Below are positions 42,724 to 51,692 of a stretch of 51,692 bases of DNA, in pieces. The position numbers were made by a program, and so were the translations under genes. This stretch comes from SKVR01 sp037441525 (GTDB lineage Bacteria > Bacteroidota > Bacteroidia > Bacteroidales > UBA7960). Numbering within the stretch: position 1 is the stretch's first letter; each line of letters begins with the position of its first letter. The stretch is taken from positions 1 to 51,692 of the forward strand of contig JBBISA010000028.1 in assembly GCA_037441525.1 (NCBI GenBank). The letters are read 5' to 3'. The notes under the pieces were generated by a model. It did not search any database, was not told where the DNA came from, and saw only the letters and a program-made list of their open reading frames with translations.

Positions 42724-43545
42724 TTACATCATTTCGGCCTGTTTCTTATAATAATTGGTGCTTTCAAAAATTTTATCAGCATTGGCAGCAATGAAACCTG
42801 AATATTGTTTCCCATTGGCATCGTTGTAGCGAAGAGTAAATTCGTAAAAGCAGGCTGGTATTTCAAATATACCATCTGTAAACTCAACGGGCAATATTTC
42901 TGAACGGGTTGCTGATTGCTCAAGCAATTCCTCGGGAGTACCATAGATTTCGCCCGCAGAAGTGTTCATAATATAACCATGGCTTTTAACGAAGGCATTG
43001 ACATCCTGCAAGGTTTTGAAATTTTTCAGTTCATTTACTTTGATGGCAAAATGATTGGCCCTGTATCCATAAACCAGCAGCCATGCGGCATATTCCGATT
43101 CTTCCCTCAAACGGTTGTATGTTTCAAAAGGGATTTTTCCCCAGATATTTCCCAGAAAAACCAAGTCAGGATTTTCATAGCTGCTGTCTTTCAGGTTGTC
43201 GATGTATTGCATTACAGTTTCCCTCAGATATTCGCTGCATTGGTCAAGAAGAAGTTCGCTGACAAAAACCTTGGGAGCATTGGGGTTGGTTTTATGCTCA
43301 TAATGTCTGCCCATTAGTTTTTTCGATTTAAATTCGTAGGTGCCTCTGATTTCATAATCGTTTTCTACAAAAACACCCGCAACGACATCCATGTTAATTC
43401 TTGAATCACTGAAGGTTCTTAGCGCGATATGATCATGTACAACGGCTTCACCCTGTGAAGTAAACAGATCGTAAATTTTTTTTGCGTTGGGGTTTTGGGT
43501 TGAATAGGGTATCCAAAAGCGCTCAAAAATCTGTTCAACAGTCAT
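42724..43545 (-). CDS. DUF1338 (2-oxoadipate dioxygenase/decarboxylase-like) protein
   Basis: A 273-residue DUF1338 protein with a VOC-like fold. Family hallmarks are HDHIALRTFSDSRINMDV (His37, His39), KKLMGRHYEHKTNPNAPKVF, YGYRANHFAIKVNELKN (His165) and PACFYEFTLRY (Glu235). Two His and one Glu agree with the metal triad of HglS, which converts 2-oxoadipate to D-2-hydroxyglutarate. Members in Bacteroidota are untested, so only a metal-dependent dioxygenase is inferred. A gene for a flavoprotein of the D-2-hydroxyglutarate/D-lactate type lies immediately downstream (72 nt), which fits such a reaction. Its ATG overlaps the preceding gene by 4 nt. Confidence 0.8.
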   Translation of the reverse strand: MTVEQIFERFWIPYSTQNPNAKKIYDLFTSQGEAVVHDHIALRTFSDSRINMDVVAGVFVENDYEIRGTYEFKSKKLMGRHYEHKTNPNAPKVFVSELLLDQCSEYLRETVMQYIDNLKDSSYENPDLVFLGNIWGKIPFETYNRLREESEYAAWLLVYGYRANHFAIKVNELKNFKTLQDVNAFVKSHGYIMNTSAGEIYGTPEELLEQSATRSEILPVEFTDGIFEIPACFYEFTLRYNDANGKQYSGFIAANADKIFESTNYYKKQAEMM

Positions 43546-44036
43546 TGTTTTAAAGGGTTTGGGTTCTGATTTTCTGTTTTATTAAAATCTTTGTTCTTAT
43601 CATCAAAGGGAAAAATAATCATATTTCGCAGCATGGTAAGGGTAAGAATCGGAAAAACCACAGTAAATAAAACCTTTACCCAGGTTGCATCATAAAGGCC
43701 TGTTAAAATCATTATCCATATAAGAGCCAGGAAAATTGCATCAGCAACAATTACCAAAAGGTTTCCCGGATTTTTTTGCATCCATCGTGGAAAGGGCAGA
43801 TGAAAATTATGCCTGGCTTTTTCAAGCACAAATCTGTATGTGAGAACAATCCACAAAACAGGCATAATAAAACCAAGTATAATTCCTGCAATGTGAAGAT
43901 CAAAATATCCGAATGAATATAGTACTCCAAAAATAAGTTGCGACCAGAATGTTACCTGATATTGCCTGAAATTTCCAGCAGCGGCATTAATTAAATAGTG
44001 TAATACCTTGTTAGAATGGCCAATTGATGATGACAT
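43542..44036 (-). CDS. Small membrane protein of unknown function
   Basis: A 164-residue protein with hydrophobic segments at about 30-45, 49-68, 93-113 and 120-138. The N-terminus (SNKVLHYLINAAAGNFRQYQ) and the hydrophilic C-terminus (DDKNKDFNKTENQNPNPLKQ) are probably cytoplasmic. I do not recognise the family. It overlaps the DUF1338 gene by 4 nt (stop codon inside its ATG), which indicates translational coupling and a possible joint function. Confidence 0.7.
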   Translation of the reverse strand: MSSSIGHSNKVLHYLINAAAGNFRQYQVTFWSQLIFGVLYSFGYFDLHIAGIILGFIMPVLWIVLTYRFVLEKARHNFHLPFPRWMQKNPGNLLVIVADAIFLALIWIMILTGLYDATWVKVLFTVVFPILTLTMLRNMIIFPFDDKNKDFNKTENQNPNPLKQ

Positions 44037-44183
44037 GGGGTAGGTCTAAATTTGGCTGAAATTTAGGACTTATTTAGCATTTCCCAAAATAAAATATTGT
44101 CAGAATCATGAAGCTGGAAACAAGTAGTATACATTGCTTCAGCTATCTGGATGCAAATCAGTAGATTAATTGAATGTTAATTC

Positions 44184-45830
44184 TTAATTGTTGTACAGGT
44201 ACCGTTTTATGCTCTTTTTGGGTGTTTTTTCGAACTCGTGCTGAAAAATCTTTACACCAGAAATTCCCATATAGGCAGGCATAATATTATTTAATGCTTT
44301 TCTATGGCTTTCAAATATCCCTAACAGGGCTTTTTCATCCACTCCGTTTTTGTCGGCCAGTTCAAAATCAGGATAAATCAATGCGATTAGTTTTCCGTTG
44401 TTTTCAACCACCAACGACTCCTGTATATATTCCATATTGTTAAACCGTGCTTCAATTTCTTCGGGGTAGATGTTTTGTCCTGAAGAGCCCAGAATCATAC
44501 TTTTACTTCGCCCTTTAATAAAAACAAACCCTTCATTATCAATCATTCCCAGGTCGCCGGTATGCATCCATCCATCTGTTTCAATGGTGGCAGTAGTAGC
44601 CTGTGGGTTTTTATAGTAGCCCAACATTACATTTTCACCTTTTACCAGAATCTCACCAACATCATCGGCAGGCTGGTGTTTTTCAATCTTAATCTGAAGT
44701 GAATCAACTACCTTTCCGGCCGAACGCAGCCTGGTTTTGTCCCAATTGGCATAACTGATCAATGGGGCACACTCTGTCATTCCATAACCAATGGAGAATG
44801 GAAAATTGATGCGATGCAAAAAGTCTTCCACCTCGGCACTAAGAGGAGCCCCGCCAATTACAACCTCATGAAAATTGCCCCCAAATGAATCGATAAGCTT
44901 TTGCCTGATTTTACTTTCAAGAATTTTACTAACCAGTGGGGTATTCAGCAAAAGTTTCATGGTTTTCTTTTGCACAACAGGCAGTATCTGTTTTTTATAA
45001 ATTTTTTCCATGATAAGAGGTACCGCCAGAACCAGTCGTGGCCTTACTTCCCTGAATGCTTTCAGAATTATCTGGGGTGAGGGTGTTTTGGTTAAAATCG
45101 TAACATGACAACCAAGGGTAAATGGCCATAAAAACTCAAAAAGGCATCCGTAAGAATGAGCCAAAGGCAGGAATGATACTATCTCGTCTCCAGCTTGTAA
45201 GGGCATATTTTCATTGGCATACACTACATTGGCAACCAAATTGTTGTGACTCAACATTACCCCTTTGGTAAAACCAGTAGTGCCCGATGTATAGCTTATT
45301 ACAGCCAATTCTTTGTTTTCGATGCGAGGAAGAGTAAAACTATCTCTGGTCAATGATTGCGGCAGCGATTCGGGGAACCCTTGAGGGTTGACTGATTGCT
45401 GGTTGTCTTTTCCAGAATCAGAGAGGGGTTTAAGGGTGCCAATGGAAAGGTATGCTTGAGCAAGTGGAGTTTGTTCGGGCTCAAGGGTTTCAAAAATATT
45501 TTCTGCCAAAAAAACCAACTTTGAATCTGAATGATTAATAATATGATGTATGTCGCCAGGCTTAAAATCAGGTAGGATTGGCACTATTACCGCGCCAAAA
45601 GAGATGGTAGCCAGGTAAACATAGGCCCATTCCAGCGAGTTCTTGCCAACAAGGGCGACTTTGTCGCCTGGGGCAATTTTGTAATAATCGAAGATGGTAT
45701 GAATGTAAAGCATTTTTTCAGCCATACCTGAATAGGTAATGCTTATTCCACCGTAATTCGTAAGCGCTTTTTTATCCCAGTTATCTGTTATGCTTTTTCT
45801 AATAATTTCTACAAGGTTTTGCTGCATCAT
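44184..45830 (-). CDS. AMP-forming acyl-CoA synthetase (long-chain fatty acid--CoA ligase type)
   Basis: A 548-residue member of the ANL adenylating family. The phosphate loop is SYTSGTTGFTKG (179-190). Further motifs are GYGMTECAPLISYA, the aspartate-containing GWMHTGDLGMIDNEGF, and KGRSKSMILGSSGQNIYPEE before the mobile C-terminal domain, which ends in KTPKKSIKRYLYN with the catalytic lysine. It activates a carboxylic acid, most likely a fatty acid, as AMP ester and then CoA thioester. The closest type is FadD/AAE15-like. It is a single gene; the start could be either of two adjacent ATGs at 45830 and 45827. Confidence 0.88.
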   Translation of the reverse strand: MMQQNLVEIIRKSITDNWDKKALTNYGGISITYSGMAEKMLYIHTIFDYYKIAPGDKVALVGKNSLEWAYVYLATISFGAVIVPILPDFKPGDIHHIINHSDSKLVFLAENIFETLEPEQTPLAQAYLSIGTLKPLSDSGKDNQQSVNPQGFPESLPQSLTRDSFTLPRIENKELAVISYTSGTTGFTKGVMLSHNNLVANVVYANENMPLQAGDEIVSFLPLAHSYGCLFEFLWPFTLGCHVTILTKTPSPQIILKAFREVRPRLVLAVPLIMEKIYKKQILPVVQKKTMKLLLNTPLVSKILESKIRQKLIDSFGGNFHEVVIGGAPLSAEVEDFLHRINFPFSIGYGMTECAPLISYANWDKTRLRSAGKVVDSLQIKIEKHQPADDVGEILVKGENVMLGYYKNPQATTATIETDGWMHTGDLGMIDNEGFVFIKGRSKSMILGSSGQNIYPEEIEARFNNMEYIQESLVVENNGKLIALIYPDFELADKNGVDEKALLGIFESHRKALNNIMPAYMGISGVKIFQHEFEKTPKKSIKRYLYNN

Positions 45831-46007
45831 GGCTAAAGTGTTTTAAGGTGATGGTTTAACACCGCCAAATTAAAATTTATAAACAATTCAGCCATTTATT
45901 TTAAACATTTTAACATAACAAATGTTTAAAAAGGATGTTTATTATTTATTTGATAATCATACGATTGATTAATTTGTCCGTTTGTATAAGAATTGGGTAA
46001 AGTGGTG

Positions 46008-48359
46008 TTAATTTCGACTTCTTATCTCCAGTTCTTTGGAAATAATATTTCCCAGGTGGTCAGTAACAATAAATCTGTATTTACCTGGCGGTGGGCGAAA
46101 GGCCATTTCATGAAACTGGGTTGTTGACCCCACATACTGATCATTCAGGTGCCAATACAGGATAGCATTTTCCTGGTTGTGTGCCACTTTGAAGATGGTT
46201 TCGCCCGGCTTGCCATCAAGCTCGAGCGGCACATATATTATGGTGGTTTCGGTAGGATAAATCCATTGCATGGGAAAATGAGATGAACCCTGCTCCTGAC
46301 AGCCAATTCGAATGGGAGGGAGGGGCTTGTAAAACGGATTTTTTTGCCTGAAATAATACTCCTGGGTTGGCGGAAGCACAAACCATGAAGTAGTTTCAAT
46401 ATCGCTCAACGGAACGCAACCCAAATTGACCCTTTCACCGGTTTTATGGTGCAAATGCACAACCCGGTGGTAGTGACAAACGCCTGTTTGTATATCTACT
46501 GAAGGCATGTAAATGGTATCAATGGAATTACAGTATTGCGATGCAGGAAGGCCACTCATTGAACAAACAGTTATTCTTTTTAAATCTTCATAGGGTGTGG
46601 AGAACCATGTTCCTGAAGGAAGGGTGCCAAAAATATCGAAGAGAACCGGTGCAGCTACCCCAATGCCGGTAATGGCAGGTCGTCCTTCGCCAGTAGCATT
46701 TCCAACCCAAACAGCAACCACATATTGGGGAGTAACTCCAATGGCCCATGCATCGCGGTTTCCGAAGCTGGTGCCTGTTTTCCAGGCCACCCTGCGATTA
46801 GCACCAAAGCGGCTCCAGTTGGCTTCAGTATCGGGGCGTGCTGCTTCAATCATTGCATTAAAAGTAGACCAGATTACCCCAGTTGTGAACGGAGAATCCT
46901 TTTTTGAATTTATTTCAGCCTTACCAGGTTGCTGATAAGTAAGAGGGAAAAATGTTTCGAAAGGTATCTGCTGTCCATTGCCATAGTGGTTGAGTGTTCG
47001 TGCCATGGAAGCATACGCACCTGCCATTTCCCACATTGTAATTTCCCCGCCCCCCAGAATAAGTGACAAACCATAATGCAATGCAGGTTTTTCCAGTGTT
47101 GTAACACCGCAATCCTTTAATAATGACAAAAATTTTGCGGGATTATATTGCATGAGCATTCTTACCGCCGGAATGTTTAGGGAGCGGGCCAGTGCTCTGT
47201 CGGCCGGAACTGCGCCATCGAAGGTGCGGGTAAAGTTTTCGGGGCTGAACCCCTGGAAATGTGTGGGAATATCAGGCACCAACGACTGGGGTGTAATCAT
47301 TCCGTCGCGGAGCAAACCTGCAAACAAAAATGGCTTTAAAAGACTGCCCGGGCTTCTTTTGGCATTAATCACATCAACCTGACGCGCATTAACAGTGTAA
47401 TCGGCTTGGGGCACATTTCCCCAGTAGGCAAGTACTCTGCCGGTATTATTGTCGGCAACCAAGGCAGCAATATTATGAATATGGCTTCCCCTGAGATGTT
47501 TGTTGTGATTTACCAGAATTGCGGCAATGCGCTGTTGCAGGGCCCCATCAATTGTGGTTTGAACAGTTTTTCCTGAAAGACCATCAGTAATGGCACGGGT
47601 AAAAAGATGGGGTGCAAGCTGGGGAAGGGGAAAGGGGGCGCCGGGAAGTGGTTCATTAAGCGCCAGCTGCAAGGTAACATTGTCAAAACAGCCTTTTTCA
47701 AATAGTCTATGAAGCAGGCGGTTGCGTTTTGCCAGAAGAGTTTCCTGATTGCGTCCCGGAAAAATCAGTGATGGGCTATTGGGCAATATGGCCAGTGTGG
47801 CAGCTTCGGCCCAGGTGAGGTCGTTTTGCGAATGACCGAAGTAACGCCATGCTGCGGCCTGTAATCCAACCACATTGCCTCCGAAGGGCGCATTGGCGGC
47901 ATACTTCAAAAGAATATCTTTCTTCGAATATCTGGCTTCAATGCGGCTGGCAAGAAATATTTCGATAACCTTTTCGGGTATGTTTCTGGGTTTACCCTGG
48001 CGGCTCAAACGAACAACCTGCATGGTAATGGTACTTCCTCCGCTTTTTATCTTTCTGGCTTTCAGGTTTTGATAAAAGGTTCGGACCAGAGAAAATGGGT
48101 TAAACCCGGGATGAAAGTAAAACCATCGGTCTTCAAATTGAACCAGTGCAATACGATACTTTTCAGGGAGCTCGTCAGTGTGCGGAAACCTCCAGTGTCC
48201 GTCAGACGCTACCTGGGCATTTAGAAGATTGCCCTCGCGGTCAGTGAGTACGGTGCTGTGCGGTTGTTTGAAAAGCTCACGGGGAAGGGAAAACCACCAC
48301 ACCAGCAGCAAAAGAATTACAGGACTGATAAAAAGCCATTTTCGACTCTTCATAAACAT
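46008..48359 (-). CDS. pbpC: Penicillin-binding protein 1C
   Basis: A 783-residue bifunctional peptidoglycan synthase. After one N-terminal membrane anchor (about 9-25) the GT51 glycosyltransferase domain has its catalytic Glu76 in QFEDRWFYFHPG, then GGSTITMQVVRL and EIFLASRIEARYSKKDIL. The transpeptidase domain has the SxxK motif Ser339-Lys342 (SPGSLLKPFLF), an SLN triad (ARSLNIPAVRML) and KTGTSFGNRDAWAIG. The C-terminal BiPBP_C beta domain (about 690-783) marks the PBP1C type. It adds and crosslinks glycan strands in the periplasm. Confidence 0.93.
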   Translation of the reverse strand: MFMKSRKWLFISPVILLLLVWWFSLPRELFKQPHSTVLTDREGNLLNAQVASDGHWRFPHTDELPEKYRIALVQFEDRWFYFHPGFNPFSLVRTFYQNLKARKIKSGGSTITMQVVRLSRQGKPRNIPEKVIEIFLASRIEARYSKKDILLKYAANAPFGGNVVGLQAAAWRYFGHSQNDLTWAEAATLAILPNSPSLIFPGRNQETLLAKRNRLLHRLFEKGCFDNVTLQLALNEPLPGAPFPLPQLAPHLFTRAITDGLSGKTVQTTIDGALQQRIAAILVNHNKHLRGSHIHNIAALVADNNTGRVLAYWGNVPQADYTVNARQVDVINAKRSPGSLLKPFLFAGLLRDGMITPQSLVPDIPTHFQGFSPENFTRTFDGAVPADRALARSLNIPAVRMLMQYNPAKFLSLLKDCGVTTLEKPALHYGLSLILGGGEITMWEMAGAYASMARTLNHYGNGQQIPFETFFPLTYQQPGKAEINSKKDSPFTTGVIWSTFNAMIEAARPDTEANWSRFGANRRVAWKTGTSFGNRDAWAIGVTPQYVVAVWVGNATGEGRPAITGIGVAAPVLFDIFGTLPSGTWFSTPYEDLKRITVCSMSGLPASQYCNSIDTIYMPSVDIQTGVCHYHRVVHLHHKTGERVNLGCVPLSDIETTSWFVLPPTQEYYFRQKNPFYKPLPPIRIGCQEQGSSHFPMQWIYPTETTIIYVPLELDGKPGETIFKVAHNQENAILYWHLNDQYVGSTTQFHEMAFRPPPGKYRFIVTDHLGNIISKELEIRSRN

Positions 48360-48381
48360 ACCGGGTGATAGATTTGCGAAG

Positions 48382-48389
48382 CAAAATTA
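48382..48389 (-). promoter_or_regulatory. -7 promoter box of pbpC
   Basis: The minus strand reads TAATTTTG, an exact TAnnTTTG, 22 nt before the pbpC ATG. No clear -33 box. Confidence 0.45.
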
Positions 48390-48576
48390 GAAGAAACGAG
48401 CATGCGATACCTAACCTAAACACCACAATAATCAAATTTCCGGCAAGTGAGATGAACTCCAATTGGGGGGACAAGTAATTCAACAATTTCCTCTAAAATG
48501 ATTTTTACCACAACGTGAAGATTTAATTACACAACCTAACTAAGGTGCAGAAAAAATTATTTTGCCAAAATTTTCG

Positions 48577-48584
48577 TACGTTTG
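48577..48584 (+). promoter_or_regulatory. -7 promoter box of smpB
   Basis: TACGTTTG, an exact TAnnTTTG, 18 nt before the ATG at 48603. A TTTG at 48561-48564 is only 12 nt upstream, too close for a standard -33. The box overlaps an in-frame TTG at 48582, so that codon is not the smpB start. Confidence 0.5.
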
Positions 48585-48602
48585 TGCCCCCAAAAAAGGT
48601 TC

Positions 48603-49049
48603 ATGAACAGCAAAGTTAGCATTAGGAATAAGAAAGCAGGTTTCGAATTTTTTCTGTTGGAGAAATTTGTGGCAGGTATCGTACTTACCGGCACCGAAAT
48701 AAAATCCATCAGGGCCAGCAAGGCCAGTATCAATGATGCCTATTGTTCATTTACCGGAAATGAGCTTTTTGTCCGCAATATGCATGTTGCCGAGTACGAG
48801 TATGGTACCTACAATAATCACGACCCAAAGCGTGAACGAAAACTACTGCTTACCAAGCGTGAGTTAAGAAAACTGCAGTCCAAATTAAATGAAAAAGGGC
48901 TGACTTTGGTTCCCACATACCTGTTCATAAACGAAAAAGGACTGGCCAAGCTCGAAATAGCACTGGCAAAGGGTAAAAAGTTATTCGATAAAAGGGAAAC
49001 CCTGAAGCAGAAAGACACCCGGCGTGAGATTGAACGGGGAAGATATTAA
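48603..49049 (+). CDS. smpB: SsrA (tmRNA)-binding protein
   Basis: A 148-residue SmpB, needed for tmRNA to enter stalled ribosomes and tag their products. The order RNKKAGFEFFLLEKFVAGIV, TGTEIKSIRASKASINDAYC, KRERKLLLTKRELRKL, and the C-terminal tail KLFDKRETLKQKDTRREIER are all diagnostic. I chose the ATG at 48603, because the earlier TTG lies within the promoter box. The tmRNA gene is not in the window. Its stop codon overlaps that of the convergent rhomboid gene. Confidence 0.95.
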   Translation: MNSKVSIRNKKAGFEFFLLEKFVAGIVLTGTEIKSIRASKASINDAYCSFTGNELFVRNMHVAEYEYGTYNNHDPKRERKLLLTKRELRKLQSKLNEKGLTLVPTYLFINEKGLAKLEIALAKGKKLFDKRETLKQKDTRREIERGRY

Positions 49050-49738
49050 TGAGTTTTATCTGAATTACTATTTTCAAAACCTGGGGAATTGGTGCTTTCA
49101 GGTGTTGACCAGTAGGGAGGGTAATCTGCATCAGCAGTTTCATCGTCTTCACCTTCATAATCCCAGGAGTATTTTTTCGGCTGAGGGCCTTGATCGCGAT
49201 AAAATAAGGCAAGCACTATCCCCGCAATCATCCCCATCAGGTGTCCTTCCCACGACATTCTTTCGCGCAAGGGGAAAATGCCCCAAACCATACTGCCATA
49301 AAGAAAGGCTACCAGGAGTGATAAAGCCATTAACCGGGGGTGTTTTCTTATTATTCCGCTCACAAATAAAAAGGCAGCCCACCCATAGATAATACCGCTG
49401 GCCCCAATGTGCCACGATGGCCGGGCAAAAACCCATACCCATAATCCGCTTATTAGCCATGTAAGTAGGGTAATCCGTATAGCCAGCCCCTGATAGAAAT
49501 AGAATAAGGCCCATCCGAGAACCAGTAAGGGAAAAGTATTGGAAATCAAGTGACTAAAATCTCCATGGATAAAGGGCCACAACAGAATACCCGGCAAGCC
49601 CTCAGCCTTTAGGGGGAAAATTCCCCAGGTATGAAAATCTGATTGGAAAATAATCTCAACTATTTTCACCAGCCAGATAATCGCGGTGAAAATTGCAGGA
49701 AAAATCAGGGGTTGAAAATATCTTTTTACTTCATTCAT
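49046..49738 (-). CDS. Rhomboid family intramembrane serine protease
   Basis: A 230-residue polytopic protein with about six membrane segments. The catalytic serine is Ser114 in HIGASGIIYGWAAF and its partner His166 in SWEGHLMGMIAG. The oxyanion region HGDFSHLISNTFPLLVLG (His58, His63, Asn67) is intact. The C-terminal tail after about 185 is hydrophilic and acidic. I chose the ATG at 49738 (MNEVKRYFQP) over a GTG at 49780, because MNE starts just before the first hydrophobic segment. Rhomboids cut substrates inside the membrane; no substrate is indicated here. It ends inside the smpB stop codon (convergent overlap of 4 nt). Confidence 0.9.
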   Translation of the reverse strand: MNEVKRYFQPLIFPAIFTAIIWLVKIVEIIFQSDFHTWGIFPLKAEGLPGILLWPFIHGDFSHLISNTFPLLVLGWALFYFYQGLAIRITLLTWLISGLWVWVFARPSWHIGASGIIYGWAAFLFVSGIIRKHPRLMALSLLVAFLYGSMVWGIFPLRERMSWEGHLMGMIAGIVLALFYRDQGPQPKKYSWDYEGEDDETADADYPPYWSTPESTNSPGFENSNSDKTH

Positions 49739-49897
49739 TAGGTTTATGGTTCTGGCCAGAATAAAATCGTTTTGGCCCACACAATATTATCGAAAAATGA
49801 ACAGAAATTTATTAGTTGTTTTGCACGAATTTTGTCATTAGCCCCACTTGCCGGAGTTATACTCCCGGTTTTCGTTATTTTTCATTAAAAAGTAAAA

Positions 49898-49925
49898 TTT
49901 GTATTAACCGATTTGGGTACATTTG
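49898..49925 (+). promoter_or_regulatory. Promoter of the C-terminal processing protease gene
   Basis: TTTG at 49898-49901 and the exact -7 box TACATTTG at 49918-49925, with 16 nt between. Transcription would start near 49932, about 90 nt before the ATG. Confidence 0.5.
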
Positions 49926-50021
49926 CCGTTTATCAGCTGAGCAGCCTGGAATGATTGTTTTTAGTGCAACACTATTTCATAAACTGTGTAAATATATCCA
50001 AACTTAACTATTTGAACTGAC

Positions 50022-51635
50022 ATGAGTTTATTTTTAAAAGGCCATGGTGCAAAGAAACTAGTTATACTTACCTTGTTATCAACCCTGGTATTTTCAGTTT
50101 TTGCACAAACCGCAGCCGATCCGACAGAAAAATTAAGAGTTGCCTTCCGCATAATCAGCCAGGCGTATGTTGACCCGGTAAATGAAAACGAGCTTGCCGA
50201 ACATGCCATAAGAGGGATGCTGAAAGAGCTTGACCCTCATTCTGTTTATCTTTCAGACGAAGAACTGAGAAGGGCCAACGAACCCTTGCAGGGCAGCTTT
50301 GAAGGTATTGGGGTGCAATTCAATGTAATAAACGATACGATTGTAGTAGTAACTCCAGTGCCTGGTGGGCCCAGCGAAAAAGTTGGAATTTTACCAGGCG
50401 ATAAAATAGTTGCCATCGATGGTGAGCCTGCTACCGGCCCCCGTGTTACCAACGAGTTTGTTATGGAAAAACTAAGAGGTACTCGCGGAACAAGGGTGAA
50501 AATTGGCGTTTTCAGAAGAGGCTCATCCGAAATACTTGATTTTACCATTACCCGCGACCGAATTCCAATTAATTCGCTCGATGCTGCTTTTATGGCAGCT
50601 CCCGAAGTTGGATATATTAAACTGAATCGTTTTTCGCGAACAACCATGAACGAGTTCAGGCAGGCTATGAACAGTTTGCTGGGCAGAGGAATGAAGCACC
50701 TCATACTTGATCTGAGTTTCAATTCGGGTGGTTTTCTTGATGTGGCTATTGATCTGGCAGACCAGTTCCTTGACAGGGACAGGCTGATTGTATATACCGA
50801 AGGCAATGCATCGCCTACCCAAAGGTTTAATTCAACCAATGCCGGTAACTTTAAGGCGGGTAAACTGGTAATTATGATTAATGAAGGTAGCGCTTCGGCT
50901 AGTGAAATTGTTGCCGGAGCTATTCAGGACCATGACCGTGGTTTGCTGGTTGGTCGCAGGTCGTTTGGGAAGGGTCTGGTTCAACGACCTTATGATTTAC
51001 CCGATGGCAGTGCCATCAGACTAACCACAGCCCGCTACATGACCCCCACCGGACGTAGTATTCAGAAACCCTATGATAATGGTAATGATGAATATTTTCT
51101 CGACCTGGTGCACCGCATTGAAGGTGGCGAACTGGTGAGTGCATCAAACATTGTATTCCCTGATTCTCTGAAGTTCTTCACCCTGCGCAACAAAAGGGTG
51201 GTTTATGGTGGGGGTGGAATTATGCCCGACTTTTTTATTCCACTTGATACCAATTCAGTTTCTGACTATTATTCAAGGCTTTTGCGCACCGGTGCTCTCA
51301 ATACCTTCTCCATAGAATATGCCAACGAAAACAGGACTGCGCTTCTCAGGAAGCATCCCAATGTTGATAATTATATGGCCAATTTTGCCGTAGATACTCC
51401 TTTGCTTATAAGGTTAAGAAACCATGCTTCCCGTCAGGGGATCGTTCCCGAAAACGAAGCAGCTGCAATGAATGATGAATATCTGAATATACAATTAAAG
51501 GCTCTTATTGCCAGAAGTTTATGGGATTTTAGCGCCTTTATTCAGGTGAGAATGCAGTCCGATGAAGCATACCTCCGGGCCATTGAAATTATTAAGGACG
51601 ATACCTTTGACCGACTCAAGGTGTTTTGGAAATAA
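50022..51635 (+). CDS. C-terminal processing protease (S41 family)
   Basis: A 537-residue periplasmic serine protease. A signal peptide (about 1-29, ending SVFAQ) is followed by a helical N-terminal part with DPHSVYLSDEE, a PDZ domain (about 90-175: GSFEGIGVQFNV, SEKVGILPGDKIVAIDGEP) and the S41 core. The catalytic pair is Ser292 in EGSASASEIVAGA and Lys317 in RSFGKGLVQ, spaced 25 residues as in E. coli Prc and CtpA. A C-terminal extension of about 140 residues is usual for Bacteroidota members. Substrates are probably misfolded or C-terminally tagged envelope proteins. It is a single gene closed by the terminator at 51643. Confidence 0.93.
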   Translation: MSLFLKGHGAKKLVILTLLSTLVFSVFAQTAADPTEKLRVAFRIISQAYVDPVNENELAEHAIRGMLKELDPHSVYLSDEELRRANEPLQGSFEGIGVQFNVINDTIVVVTPVPGGPSEKVGILPGDKIVAIDGEPATGPRVTNEFVMEKLRGTRGTRVKIGVFRRGSSEILDFTITRDRIPINSLDAAFMAAPEVGYIKLNRFSRTTMNEFRQAMNSLLGRGMKHLILDLSFNSGGFLDVAIDLADQFLDRDRLIVYTEGNASPTQRFNSTNAGNFKAGKLVIMINEGSASASEIVAGAIQDHDRGLLVGRRSFGKGLVQRPYDLPDGSAIRLTTARYMTPTGRSIQKPYDNGNDEYFLDLVHRIEGGELVSASNIVFPDSLKFFTLRNKRVVYGGGGIMPDFFIPLDTNSVSDYYSRLLRTGALNTFSIEYANENRTALLRKHPNVDNYMANFAVDTPLLIRLRNHASRQGIVPENEAAAMNDEYLNIQLKALIARSLWDFSAFIQVRMQSDEAYLRAIEIIKDDTFDRLKVFWK

Positions 51636-51642
51636 TTAAAGA

Positions 51643-51682
51643 GGCCGTCTCAAAAGATAAAATGAGACGGCCACTTTTTTTT
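51643..51682 (+). terminator. Intrinsic terminator after the S41 protease gene
   Basis: Perfect 10-bp stem GGCCGTCTCA (51643-51652) with TGAGACGGCC (51663-51672), 10-nt A-rich loop, followed by eight T at 51675-51682. It starts 8 nt after the stop codon. Confidence 0.92.
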
Positions 51683-51692
51683 GTCAAACGTT

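Noticed and set aside
1..51692. CRISPR arrays, tRNA or rRNA genes, insertion sequences, phage genes
   Set aside because: None seen: the only tandem repeats are the contiguous 15-bp arrays without spacers, and no transposase, integrase or phage structural motif appears in any convincing frame.

Overview
The window looks like chromosome of a Bacteroidota bacterium, most probably order Bacteroidales. The evidence is TonB-dependent receptors with an N-terminal carboxypeptidase-regulatory-like domain, a Cys-rich copper-locus protein ending in a PP motif, the long form of IspG with an internal extra domain, genes mostly without clear Shine-Dalgarno sequences, and several exact matches to the Bacteroidota -7 promoter box TAnnTTTG just upstream of genes. 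No rRNA, tRNA, insertion sequence, prophage or CRISPR array was seen.

Layout. 1-437: N-terminus of a TonB receptor running off the left edge. 702-4291: a metal (probably copper) locus with two heavy-metal-associated (HMA) proteins, a Cys-rich exported protein and a TonB receptor whose plug domain carries a CC pair. 4607-7190: an SRAP-family DNA-protein crosslink protein, a zinc alcohol/polyol dehydrogenase and a DUF1080 protein. 7291-8776: a Doc toxin/antitoxin pair lying between two direct copies of a composite repeat (a 15-bp tandem array plus a 124/125-bp structured element). 8891-15184: an extended SDR protein, an Mpv17-like membrane protein, an ADP-forming acetyl-CoA synthetase and ispG. 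15562-21862: promoter, structured leader, gltB and gltD, and a strong terminator.

22510-39558 is the centrepiece: twelve genes on the minus strand, in transcription order ilvD-ilvB-ilvN-ilvC-leuA-leuC-leuD-(LeuA/CimA homologue)-leuB-thrA-thrB-thrC. They cover acetolactate to the 2-keto acids of valine, leucine and isoleucine, and aspartate to threonine (aspartate-semialdehyde dehydrogenase and the transaminase are elsewhere). No threonine dehydratase is present; a second LeuA-family enzyme may start isoleucine from pyruvate via citramalate. Ahead of ilvD is what reads as a complete transcription attenuator: a -7 box, a 25-codon leader peptide with six Ile and two Thr codons, and three mutually exclusive hairpins ending in an intrinsic terminator with a U-run. 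This is the most interesting signal in the window.

39709-51692: a FAD/Fe-S D-lactate-type dehydrogenase, a DUF1338 protein overlapping a small membrane protein, an AMP-forming acyl-CoA ligase, penicillin-binding protein 1C, smpB, a rhomboid protease and a C-terminal processing protease with a strong terminator at the right edge. These are ordinary housekeeping genes.

Functions rest on motif recognition and memory of the families; no database search was possible.
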